From: Selenomonadales bacterium UBA7018
GTDB lineage: Bacteria > Bacillota > Negativicutes > Selenomonadales > Selenomonadaceae
Length of the DNA stretch: 12,920 bases
Direction of reading: 5' to 3'
Assembly (NCBI GenBank): GCA_002448305.1
Contig: DJWY01000010.1
Location: 1-12,920 of the forward strand
The notes beneath the pieces are model-generated. The model was not told the DNA's origin. It saw nothing but the letters and a program-made list of their open reading frames with translations, and searched no databases. The position numbers were made by a program, and so were the translations under genes. Position 1 is the first letter of the stretch. Each line of letters opens with the position of its first letter. Shown piece by piece: positions 4,641 to 12,354 of this stretch.

Positions 4641-7600
4641 ATGGCTGAAATTTACCGTTCTGACTCGAATACCGTTATTACGGGCACTGCTGAAGCCGAT
4701 ACGATTTCAAACAGCGGCGAAAACGTCACAATAAACGCGCTCGGCGGCAATGATTCTATTTCAATCTACGGAACTAACGTTATAGTTTCCGGCGGCGAGG
4801 GCAACGATTACTTTTATGGCTACGGCGTAGGTTGCGCTTACGTTTACAGCGGGGGAAATGATACTATTGAAGGTTTCTCTTCGATTAATTATCTAGTTCT
4901 CGGCGGAATTAGCATTATTTCTTCAGTCAGAGGCGTTGACGAAGACGAAAATTACAACGTCACGCTCTATTTGAACAATGGCGGCTCCATTTTACTGGAA
5001 GATTATTATTCTGACATAATAAACACGGTTGCTTCCGCTTCCGAAGTCGAAAAAGTAAACGTAATCAATAATTCAGAACCAAATACGGTCGTCACGGGTA
5101 CAAATGGCAGAGATTCTATTTTTAGTTATGGCGACAAAGTCACGATAAACGCGGGAGCCGGCAACGATGACATTCATAACAACGGAAATAACGTCATAAT
5201 TTCGGGCGGCAAGGGCAATGATTACTTTAATAGTAGCAATATTGGTCTCACTTACGTTTACAGCGGTGGAGATGATACTCTCGAAAATTTTGATTCGATT
5301 AATTATCTGGTTCTCGGCGGAATTAGCATTATTTCTTCATTAAGAAGCGTTGAAGGAAACGGAAATGGCAATATCATGCTGAATTTGAGTAATGGCGGCT
5401 CTATTTTACTGGAAGATTATAATTCAGATAAAATAAATACAGTCGTTTCCGCTTCCGAAGCCGAAACCGTAAAAGTAATCGATAATTTTGAACCAAATAC
5501 GGTCGTCACGGGTACAAATGGCAGAGATTCTATTCACAACGGCAATGAAGGCATAGGAGCAACAATAAATTCCGGTGAAGGCAAAGATTCGATTTCAAAT
5601 TACAGCGAGTCAGCAGTTATAAACAGCGGATCCGATAACGATTACATTTTAAATTTATGGAATACAGACAATGTCACGATAAACACGGGCGAAGGCGACG
5701 ATTCCATTGACAACAGCGGAAATAATGTTTTTATGAACGCCGGAACCGGCAATGACTACATTTATAACGGCAGATTTAACAATACGGTCTCAGGCGGCTC
5801 CGGTAATGATTATTTTTACGAATATGGGCACGGCACAGCTTATATTTATAGTTCCGGCAACGATACGCTTTATAATTTCAACGATACCGACGCATTAGTT
5901 TTGGGCAACGTCAAGATTCTTTCTTCAATTAAAAGTGGTAATAGCAATATTCTTCTCAATTTGGACAACGGAAATACAATTTTCCTGCAAAATTATTACG
6001 CCGACGAAATAAATACGGTCGTTTCCGCTTCCGAAGTCGAAACAATAAACGTAATCGATAGTTCAGAAGCAAATACGGTCGTAACTGGCACCGATAACAA
6101 AGATACTATCAATAACAGCTATGAAAATGTCACGATAAACGCGGGCGCAGGCAACGATTCCATTGACAACAGCGAAAATAATGTTTTTATGAACGGCGAA
6201 ACCGGAAATGACTACATTTATAACGGCAGATTTAACAATACGGTCTCAGGCGGCTCCGGTAATGATTATTTTTACGAATATGGGCACGGCACAGCTTATG
6301 TTTATAGTTCCGGCAACGATACGCTTTATAGTTTCAACGATACCGACGCATTAGTTTTGGGCAACGTAAAGATTCTTTCTTCAACAAAAAGTGGTTATAG
6401 CGATATTCTTCTCAATTTGGACAATGGAAATACAATTCTCCTGCAAAATTATCATGCCGACGAAATAAATACGGTCGTTTCCGCTTCCGAAGCCGAAACA
6501 ATAAACGTAGTTCATAATAATGACCAATCGGACACGCTCATAACCGGAACTGCGCTTAGAGATTCCATTTTTAACGAATATTCCTCTTCCGTCACGATAA
6601 ATACCGGCGCGGGCAATGATACTATTAACAATAACGGTAACGACAGCATTTCAGTCGATAGCGGGGAAGGCAACGACTATATTTCAAGTAGATTTGGTAA
6701 AAACTTGACATTTTTTAGCGGAACCGGCAACGATACCATTTCAAATGCCGACGGCGACGAAGTTTTAATAAACGCGGGCGCGGGCAACGATTCAATTTAC
6801 AGCGACAGCGGCGTTAATGTTACGATTATGGGCGGCGAAGGCGATGATATTTTAACCGGCATGAATATCGGCGCGGCTTATATCTACGGCGGAGGCAACG
6901 ATACGCTTGAAAACTTCGGAAATATCGATATTCTCGTCCTTGAAGACGTAAAAGTTGCTTCTTCCGTTCAAGGATACAATGAAACTACCTTAAATCTTAG
7001 CAATGGCAATTCAATTCTCGTTAAAAATGAAGTGGTAAACATTGTTTCGAGCCGGAAAGATTTTAAACTCTTCAATATTATTAAAAATTCCCAATCTAAT
7101 ACGGTAGTCGCGGGCACTAAAGCCAATGACTATATGATAAATTATGAAGGTTCGCATAGAGGAAATTACTCTACAATCAATAGCGGCGCGGGCAACGATT
7201 ATATTTATGGCACAGGAATTAATATTTCAATCTCAAGCGGCACTGGTAACGATACAATTGGAAATAGTGCTTTCAATTCCACGATAAATGGCGGCGAAGG
7301 TGACGATTCAATCCAAAATAGTGGAAATAATGTCTATATCGCGGGCGACGAAGACAATGACAGCATTTTAACCAGCGGAAATAACGTTACGGTAGCTGGC
7401 GGCGTGGGTAATGATTCAATTCAAAACAGCGAAGGCGTCAATTTAACCGTTTACGACGACGAAGGCGACGATCATTTCAATGAAAATGAAGGCGTTGGAA
7501 CAGCTTACGTTTACGGCGGCGGATCCGATACGCTAGACAACTTCAAGGGATATGACGCGCTGATTTTGGGCGATGTAAGCATAAATTCTTCCGTTAAGAG

Positions 7601-10217
7601 CGAAGGTGACTACTATAGAACGGTCGCGCTTAATTTGAGCAACGGAAAATCGATTATCCTTACGAATTACGATTCTGACTCAATAAATGTGCTTTCCACG
7701 CTGGACGAATACGAACGCTATAAAATTATTGAAATCGCTCACGAAAAATATGACATTGCGGGCACAAGCAGCAAAGATTATATCGAAGCTTCAGGAAATA
7801 AAACCACAATCAGAGCCGGAGCGGGCGACGATTACATAAAAAGCAACGTTATCTTAGTTGACGGCGGCGCGGGCGACGATTATATTAAAAATGGTGCTTA
7901 CAATGCCACAATCAGAGGCGGCGAAGGTAACGATTCCATTTCCAATAACTACAATGACAACGTTATAATTGACGGCGGCGCAGATAATGATTCAATTTCC
8001 AATAACGGCGACTTCAACACGCTAGACGGCGGCGCGGGCAATGATTATTTCGATAATGATGGCTCCGAAGTTATAATTTTTGGCGGCGCGGGCTCCGATT
8101 CAATTCAAAACAGCGAAGGCGTCAATTTAACCGTTTACGACGACGAAGGCGACGATTATTTCATTGAAAAAGAAGGCGTTGGCACGGCTTACGTCTACGG
8201 CGGCGGCTCCGATACGCTAGACAACTTCAAAGGACATGATGCGCTGATTTTGGGCAACGTTAGCATAAATTCTTCCGTCAAGGGCGAAGAGGACGACAAT
8301 ATCACGCTTAATTTGAGCAATGGAAAATCGATTATCCTTGCGAATTACGATTCTGAGTCAATAAACGTGCTTTCCACGCTAGACGAATACGAACGCTTTA
8401 ATATTTTGGAATCCGATTACAATCAATTCGATATTGCAGGCACGAGCGGCAAAGATTATATCGAAAATCACGCTTACAACTCCACAATCAACGGCAATGC
8501 GGGCGACGATTACATTTTTAACAATTATTATTCTAACGTTTCGATAAATGGCGGCGCGGGCAATGACACGATTGTTAGTCGCGGTGAAAATGTTACGTTA
8601 GGCGGCGGCGCAGGAAATGATGTAATCAAGCTCGATTCGTACTACGGCGAAAATAAATTTGTCGAATACAGCGCGGGCAACGATACTATTGACGGTTTCA
8701 GCGAAAATGTTACGCTAATAATTGCTGGCGGCTCGTATTCTTCTGTGCGCAAAGTTACGGATATAATTTTTACGGTCGGCAAAGGCTCAATCGTCTTGAA
8801 AAATGCCGCAAGTTTATCTGCAATCAACGTTTCTGACGGCACACAGACAACTATTGTTGAAAACGAACCGTTCTTTGAGAATATAACGATAACCAACAAT
8901 ACAGAATCCCCCGTGACGTTCAAAACCGACGCTAAATCTGCAAATGCCTCCGCACGCAGAAAAGCAATTCAAATCACCGGCAACGAACTCGATAACACAA
9001 TCACGGGCGGCAAAGGCAATGACACTCTCGACGGCGCGGAAGGTAATGACGTTTTAACGGGCGGCGAGGGCAAAGATTTATTAATCTTCAGCGGCGGAAA
9101 CGACGTTATCACCGACTACGAAAAGAATGATAAATTAAGCATCGGCGGCGGGCTTATCTATGAAAATTATACGCTTGACGGCGAAAATTTAATTCTGAAC
9201 TTCGGAACCGATAATATTTTGACGATAAATGGCGGCGCAAGTGAAGTTATTTCCTATCTTGAAGACAATAAGACTGTGTCTAGACGATACACAACCGACG
9301 AAATTATTTTTGACGGGAAAAAGAAGGGTGCAACGCTGACAAGCGCAGTAGAGAAATTCGACGCGACTTCTAATGATTATTCCAAAATCGTAACGATTGA
9401 CGGCTCGGCGACTGGCGCGATTGAAATTATTGGCAACAAGAAGAAAAATTACATAATCGCGGGCACGAGCGGCACAACTATAAACGGCGACAAGGGCAAC
9501 GATACTTTAGTTGGCGGCGCGGGAGCAGATTTATTCGTTTACGCAAACAAAACCGGTAAAGACGTTATCGAAAACTTCGGCGAAGGCGATTCAATCAATC
9601 TTGATAGTGAAGTAACGATTAAGGACGCTAAAACTAAAGGTAGCGATACTGTTTTGAAGTTCAAAGGCGGCGCGTTGACTGTCAAGGATACGACTGAATT
9701 TAATATCGGCGAAACTGCGTACAAAGGCGGAGTTTTCGTCGCGGGCGACAGTGCAAAAGTTTACGGCTCGTATAAAGGCGAAATTAATCTTGCAGATTAT
9801 GCCGTTAAAGACTTTGACGCCTCGAATGGTAAGAAAAAATTGACGATAACCGGCACGGATTCAGCGAACTCTCTGACTGGCGGCAAGGGCAAAGATAGTT
9901 TGCTTGGCGGCGCGGGCAACGATACGCTTTGGGGCGGAAAAGGAAATGATTCGCTTTGGGGCGGAGCAGGTAATGATAATTTCATTTATCAAGCCGGACA
10001 AGGCAAAGATTTAATCGCTGATTATGAGGCGGGCGACTTACTTACGATTCTAAACAAAAAAGGCGAGGCGGGCGACTTCAAAAAAGCGACGTTTAAGAAC
10101 GACACGTTGACGCTTGGCATACAAGGCGGCGGAAAAGTCCTTGTTAGCGGCGTTGCTGGCGACACTTCGATTAATATCAACGGCAACAGCAAAACCGTTA
10201 GCGACTTGATTAAATAA
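4641..10217 (+). CDS. Giant RTX-like calcium-binding repeat protein
   Basis: A 1858-residue acidic, Asn/Asp/Gly-rich protein with no N-terminal signal peptide. It consists of about 11 blocks. Each block has a run of hemolysin-type repeats (G-[GA]-x-G-[ND]-D-x-I), ending in a cap that reads like AYVYSGGNDTLxxF, then LVLGxxxIxSS, then LNLSNGxSIxLxxY. Caps begin near nt 4840, 5253, 5839, 6296, 6880, 7505, 8189, 8658, 9088, 9532 and 9979. The last third holds the most classical RTX nonapeptides (GGKGKDSLLGGAGNDTLWGG), and the C-terminus fits an uncleaved type I secretion signal region. RTX repeats bind calcium and fold outside the cell. No enzymatic domain is visible, so a surface, adhesin or matrix role is only inferred. 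No type I exporter is encoded nearby. The ATG at 4641 is chosen over 4590 because of the RBS and the promoter position. Confidence 0.85.
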   Translation: MAEIYRSDSNTVITGTAEADTISNSGENVTINALGGNDSISIYGTNVIVSGGEGNDYFYGYGVGCAYVYSGGNDTIEGFSSINYLVLGGISIISSVRGVDEDENYNVTLYLNNGGSILLEDYYSDIINTVASASEVEKVNVINNSEPNTVVTGTNGRDSIFSYGDKVTINAGAGNDDIHNNGNNVIISGGKGNDYFNSSNIGLTYVYSGGDDTLENFDSINYLVLGGISIISSLRSVEGNGNGNIMLNLSNGGSILLEDYNSDKINTVVSASEAETVKVIDNFEPNTVVTGTNGRDSIHNGNEGIGATINSGEGKDSISNYSESAVINSGSDNDYILNLWNTDNVTINTGEGDDSIDNSGNNVFMNAGTGNDYIYNGRFNNTVSGGSGNDYFYEYGHGTAYIYSSGNDTLYNFNDTDALVLGNVKILSSIKSGNSNILLNLDNGNTIFLQNYYADEINTVVSASEVETINVIDSSEANTVVTGTDNKDTINNSYENVTINAGAGNDSIDNSENNVFMNGETGNDYIYNGRFNNTVSGGSGNDYFYEYGHGTAYVYSSGNDTLYSFNDTDALVLGNVKILSSTKSGYSDILLNLDNGNTILLQNYHADEINTVVSASEAETINVVHNNDQSDTLITGTALRDSIFNEYSSSVTINTGAGNDTINNNGNDSISVDSGEGNDYISSRFGKNLTFFSGTGNDTISNADGDEVLINAGAGNDSIYSDSGVNVTIMGGEGDDILTGMNIGAAYIYGGGNDTLENFGNIDILVLEDVKVASSVQGYNETTLNLSNGNSILVKNEVVNIVSSRKDFKLFNIIKNSQSNTVVAGTKANDYMINYEGSHRGNYSTINSGAGNDYIYGTGINISISSGTGNDTIGNSAFNSTINGGEGDDSIQNSGNNVYIAGDEDNDSILTSGNNVTVAGGVGNDSIQNSEGVNLTVYDDEGDDHFNENEGVGTAYVYGGGSDTLDNFKGYDALILGDVSINSSVKSEGDYYRTVALNLSNGKSIILTNYDSDSINVLSTLDEYERYKIIEIAHEKYDIAGTSSKDYIEASGNKTTIRAGAGDDYIKSNVILVDGGAGDDYIKNGAYNATIRGGEGNDSISNNYNDNVIIDGGADNDSISNNGDFNTLDGGAGNDYFDNDGSEVIIFGGAGSDSIQNSEGVNLTVYDDEGDDYFIEKEGVGTAYVYGGGSDTLDNFKGHDALILGNVSINSSVKGEEDDNITLNLSNGKSIILANYDSESINVLSTLDEYERFNILESDYNQFDIAGTSGKDYIENHAYNSTINGNAGDDYIFNNYYSNVSINGGAGNDTIVSRGENVTLGGGAGNDVIKLDSYYGENKFVEYSAGNDTIDGFSENVTLIIAGGSYSSVRKVTDIIFTVGKGSIVLKNAASLSAINVSDGTQTTIVENEPFFENITITNNTESPVTFKTDAKSANASARRKAIQITGNELDNTITGGKGNDTLDGAEGNDVLTGGEGKDLLIFSGGNDVITDYEKNDKLSIGGGLIYENYTLDGENLILNFGTDNILTINGGASEVISYLEDNKTVSRRYTTDEIIFDGKKKGATLTSAVEKFDATSNDYSKIVTIDGSATGAIEIIGNKKKNYIIAGTSGTTINGDKGNDTLVGGAGADLFVYANKTGKDVIENFGEGDSINLDSEVTIKDAKTKGSDTVLKFKGGALTVKDTTEFNIGETAYKGGVFVAGDSAKVYGSYKGEINLADYAVKDFDASNGKKKLTITGTDSANSLTGGKGKDSLLGGAGNDTLWGGKGNDSLWGGAGNDNFIYQAGQGKDLIADYEAGDLLTILNKKGEAGDFKKATFKNDTLTLGIQGGGKVLVSGVAGDTSININGNSKTVSDLIK
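5751..5843 (+). repeat. Internal direct repeat of the RTX gene, copy A
   Basis: This 93-nt stretch is identical base for base to 6207-6299 (offset 456 nt, 152 codons). High similarity extends roughly over 5704-6060 against 6160-6516, marking a recent in-frame duplication of one repeat block. Confidence 0.9.
6207..6299 (+). repeat. Internal direct repeat of the RTX gene, copy B
   Basis: Identical to 5751-5843; see that entry for the extent of the duplicated block. Confidence 0.9.
7413..7472 (+). repeat. Internal direct repeat of the RTX gene, second pair, copy A
   Basis: This 60-nt stretch is identical to 8097-8156 (offset 684 nt, 228 codons). Similarity continues through the cap and following linker to about 7720 and 8400, so a larger two-part block was duplicated in frame. 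Confidence 0.9.
8097..8156 (+). repeat. Internal direct repeat of the RTX gene, second pair, copy B
   Basis: Identical to 7413-7472, and the start of a longer, slightly diverged duplicate. Confidence 0.9.
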
Positions 10218-10231
10218 ATAAAAACTGTTTA

Positions 10232-10336
10232 ACAGGGGAGCTTGCAGACAGGCTGAGAGGAAGTTAAACACTCCGACCCGCTGTCGCACCCCATACGGGG
10301 TGCGTGGATTGAAATGGATAATGCCGATGTAGGAAA
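10232..10336 (+). promoter_or_regulatory. TPP riboswitch aptamer, interrupted by a CRISPR-like repeat
   Basis: The 5' half has the THI-box landmarks: CAGGGGAGC, a short P3 hairpin (GCTTG/CAGGC), GGCTGAGAGG (10251-10260) and GACCC (10275-10279), whose CCC pairs with GGGG to form P2. The 3' half has GGATAATGCC (10316-10325) and GTAGGAA. The conserved ACCTGAT stretch that should join them, and that supplies one strand of P4 and the J4-5 pyrophosphate-binding region, is absent. In its place is a 33-nt CRISPR-type repeat. The element lies directly upstream of thiT-thiC, so it was once a thiamine-pyrophosphate sensor; whether it still binds TPP is doubtful. No independent terminator separates it from the RTX gene, and no convincing promoter of its own is seen in the 17 bp between. 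Confidence 0.8.
10283..10315 (+). CRISPR. Solitary type I-C-like CRISPR repeat, no spacers
   Basis: The 33-nt element has the full layout of a type I-C repeat: GT, an 8-bp perfect stem CGCACCCC/GGGGTGCG around the loop ATAC, and the conserved 3' tail TGGATTGAAAT (11 nt, the length of the I-C crRNA 5' handle). No second copy, spacer-like spacing or cas gene occurs in the window, so this is not an array. It lies inside the thiamine leader in the orientation of transcription, so the RNA could fold as a repeat hairpin. Confidence 0.85.
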
Positions 10337-10351
10337 GAACTTGTATTAAAA

Positions 10352-10394
10352 GGGGAAGGCTTCCGAATTTTGGAGACCTTCCCTTGAATTTTTT
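10352..10394 (+). terminator. Leader terminator hairpin upstream of thiT (riboswitch expression platform)
   Basis: GGGAAGG (10353-10359) pairs with CCTTCCC (10377-10383), with an inner TCC/GGA pairing. After TTGAA comes a run of six T (10389-10394), which runs straight into the thiT RBS GGAGGT. The 5-nt gap before the T-run makes it a moderate terminator. Its position between aptamer and first gene is that of a transcription-attenuation platform. Confidence 0.7.
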
Positions 10395-10404
10395 GGAGGT
10401 AACG

Positions 10405-11025
10405 ATGATTGAAATTTTTTCTAAAAATATTTTAACGTTGTTACAAAACTCGACAAGCATTTTTGCATTGCTCGGAGTGTTAATTTTAATTGTTGCAGGC
10501 ATTCAAGCGCGAAAAATCAAAATCACGACGAAAATTTTGGTGAACGTCTCGTTAATGTTAGCGTTAGCGGTGATTCTGCATTTTTTGCGGCTATATCACT
10601 TCCCGCAGGGCGGAAGCGTCACATTCGGCGCAATGATTCCGTTACTTTTGATTTCATTTCGTTACGGAACAGGCGTCGGGACGTTAGCGGGCTTCGCGTT
10701 CGGATTGATAAGAATTTTACAAGACCCGTTCATAGTCCACCCGATACAAGTTTTGTTTGATTATCCGTTGCCGTATATGGCGATAGGCTTAGCGGGATTA
10801 TTTCCGCGTCATATGTTCGCAGGAGTTTTCGCGGCATTCGCAGGGCGATTCATTTGCCATTTCATTTCGGGCGTAATATTTTTTGCGTCGTATGCGCCCG
10901 AAGGAATGTCGCCGATAATTTATTCACTGACGACGAACGCCGCGTTGCTAATCCCTGAAATGCTAATCTGCTTTATGATTATGAAGTTTTTGCCTATAGA
11001 ACGAATACTTAGCGCAATGAAGTAA
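10405..11025 (+). CDS. thiT: Thiamine ECF transporter substrate-binding subunit ThiT
   Basis: A 206-residue integral membrane protein with about six hydrophobic segments. The signature PQGGSVTFGAMIPLLLISFR, followed by YGTGVGTLAGFAFG, HPIQVLFDYPLPY and a GLAG segment, is that of ThiT (YuaJ), the S component that binds thiamine for an energy-coupling-factor transporter. The shared EcfA/EcfA'/EcfT energizing module must be encoded elsewhere. The ATG at 10405 follows GGAGGT by 4 bp; an upstream in-frame TTG at 10384 lies in the terminator T-run and is less likely. Placement after a TPP riboswitch and before thiC confirms the substrate. It forms an operon with thiC, with a 21-bp gap. Confidence 0.92.
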   Translation: MIEIFSKNILTLLQNSTSIFALLGVLILIVAGIQARKIKITTKILVNVSLMLALAVILHFLRLYHFPQGGSVTFGAMIPLLLISFRYGTGVGTLAGFAFGLIRILQDPFIVHPIQVLFDYPLPYMAIGLAGLFPRHMFAGVFAAFAGRFICHFISGVIFFASYAPEGMSPIIYSLTTNAALLIPEMLICFMIMKFLPIERILSAMK

Positions 11026-11046
11026 CAATTTAGGAGAGTGATTTTT

Positions 11047-12354
11047 ATGTCAACACAAATGCAAATGGCTCGTGAGGGCAAAATTTCCGACGCGATGAAA
11101 ATCGTAGCGGAGTCGGAGAAAATTTCGGCTGAAAAAGTTCGCGAAGGCGTCGCGCAAGGCGTCATTGCAATCTGCGCGAATATCAATCATGCGAATTTAA
11201 AGCCGTGCGGCGTGGGCGCGGGACTTCGCACGAAAGTTAATGCCAATATCGGCACGTCTAGCACTTTCCCCGACATTGAACCGGAACTTTTGAAATTGGA
11301 CGAGGCGATAAAATGCGGCGCGGATTCAGTTATGGATTTGAGCACGGGCAATAACATTGACGTTTCGCGCAAGAAAATTATTGAGCATTCGTCGATAATG
11401 GTTGGAACGGTTCCGATTTATCAAGCGACGGTCGAGGCGATTAAAGCGCACGGCGCGATTGTGGCAATGACGGAAGAAGATTTACTGCGAACGATTGAAG
11501 CGCAAGCCAAAGACGGCGCAGATTTTATGACGTTGCATTGTGGCGTTACGCGCTCGGCTATTGAAAAACTTCGCACGCAGAAAAGGGAAATGGACATTGT
11601 AAGTCGCGGCGGAAGTTTTATCGCGGGCTGGATTCTTCACAACGAAAAAGAAAATCCGCTATTTGAACGCTACGACGACATTTTAGACATTTGCGCTAAA
11701 TATGACGTGACGATAAGTCTAGGCGACGGCATGAGACCAGGCTGCATAGCCGACGCGACCGACCGCGCTCAATTAACGGAGCTGATAACTTTAGGCGATT
11801 TAGTTGACCGCGCATGGCGTCGCGGCGTGCAAGTTATGGTTGAAGGTCCCGGACACGTTCCCTACGACCAGATTGAAGCGAATATGAAGTTAGAGAAGAG
11901 ACTTTGCCGCAACGCGCCGTTTTATGTTCTTGGACCTTTAGTTACGGACATTGCGCCTGGTTACGACCATATCACGGCGGCGATAGGCGGGACGCTTGCG
12001 GCGATAAGTGGCGCAGATTTTCTATGCTATGTGACGCCGGCTGAACATCTTTGCTTGCCGACGATTGAGGACGTGCACGACGGAGTTATTGTCAGTAGGA
12101 TTGCGGCGCATTCTGCCGATTTAGTTAAGGGCGTAGCGGGTGCTCGCGATTGGGATTTAAAAATGGCGCGTGCCAGAAAAGTTCTGGATTGGGAAGAGCA
12201 ACTTAATTTAGCGATTGACCCCGAACTTGCTAAGAAAAAACGCGGCGCACGAAATAAGGCGGGCGAAACGGCTTGCAGTATGTGCGGCGAATACTGCGCG
12301 GTAAAAATCGTCGGGAAATATTTTGATTCACCGGTTTTCCCCTGCGTCGATTAA
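11047..12354 (+). CDS. thiC: Phosphomethylpyrimidine synthase ThiC (short anaerobic form)
   Basis: A 435-residue radical-SAM enzyme that converts aminoimidazole ribotide into hydroxymethylpyrimidine phosphate for thiamine synthesis. Family landmarks run through the whole length: ANINHANLKPCGVG, NANIGTS, STGNNIDVSRK, TLHCGVT, SRGGSF, LGDGMRPG, EGPGHVPYDQI, DIAPGYDHITAAIGG and YVTPAEHLCLP. The C-terminal cluster-binding cysteines are Cys410, Cys413 and Cys417 (CSMCGEYC, CX2CX3C). This is one residue shorter than the CX2CX4C of long-form E. coli-type ThiC, and it lacks the long N-terminal region of that form. AGGAGAG at 11031-11037 sets the start at ATG 11047 rather than 11038. Paralogous BzaA/BzaB/BzaF make benzimidazoles for cobamides, but thiT and the TPP leader favour ThiC. 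Confidence 0.92.
   Translation: MSTQMQMAREGKISDAMKIVAESEKISAEKVREGVAQGVIAICANINHANLKPCGVGAGLRTKVNANIGTSSTFPDIEPELLKLDEAIKCGADSVMDLSTGNNIDVSRKKIIEHSSIMVGTVPIYQATVEAIKAHGAIVAMTEEDLLRTIEAQAKDGADFMTLHCGVTRSAIEKLRTQKREMDIVSRGGSFIAGWILHNEKENPLFERYDDILDICAKYDVTISLGDGMRPGCIADATDRAQLTELITLGDLVDRAWRRGVQVMVEGPGHVPYDQIEANMKLEKRLCRNAPFYVLGPLVTDIAPGYDHITAAIGGTLAAISGADFLCYVTPAEHLCLPTIEDVHDGVIVSRIAAHSADLVKGVAGARDWDLKMARARKVLDWEEQLNLAIDPELAKKKRGARNKAGETACSMCGEYCAVKIVGKYFDSPVFPCVD

Noticed and set aside
8642..8923. 93-codon - strand ORF inside the RTX gene (also 9539-9724 and 9797-9985)
   Set aside because: These are shadows of the strongly biased Gly/Asp/Asn repeat coding on the other strand; they have no RBS and no recognisable product.
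4641..10217. Repeats in the RTX gene as a CRISPR or tandem DNA repeat array
   Set aside because: The repeats are in frame, of varying length and conserved at protein level (GNDxI), as expected for calcium-binding repeats rather than a nucleic-acid element.
10206..10234. TTGATT-17-TTAACA as the thi operon promoter
   Set aside because: The -10 match is poor and it overlaps the end of the RTX gene and the aptamer start; it is not strong enough to annotate.
10050..10502. 150-codon ORF on the - strand across the thi leader
   Set aside because: It is antisense to the RTX 3' end, the riboswitch, the CRISPR-like repeat and the thiT start. The conserved RNA landmarks explain this sequence, and the translation is low-complexity with no recognised motif.
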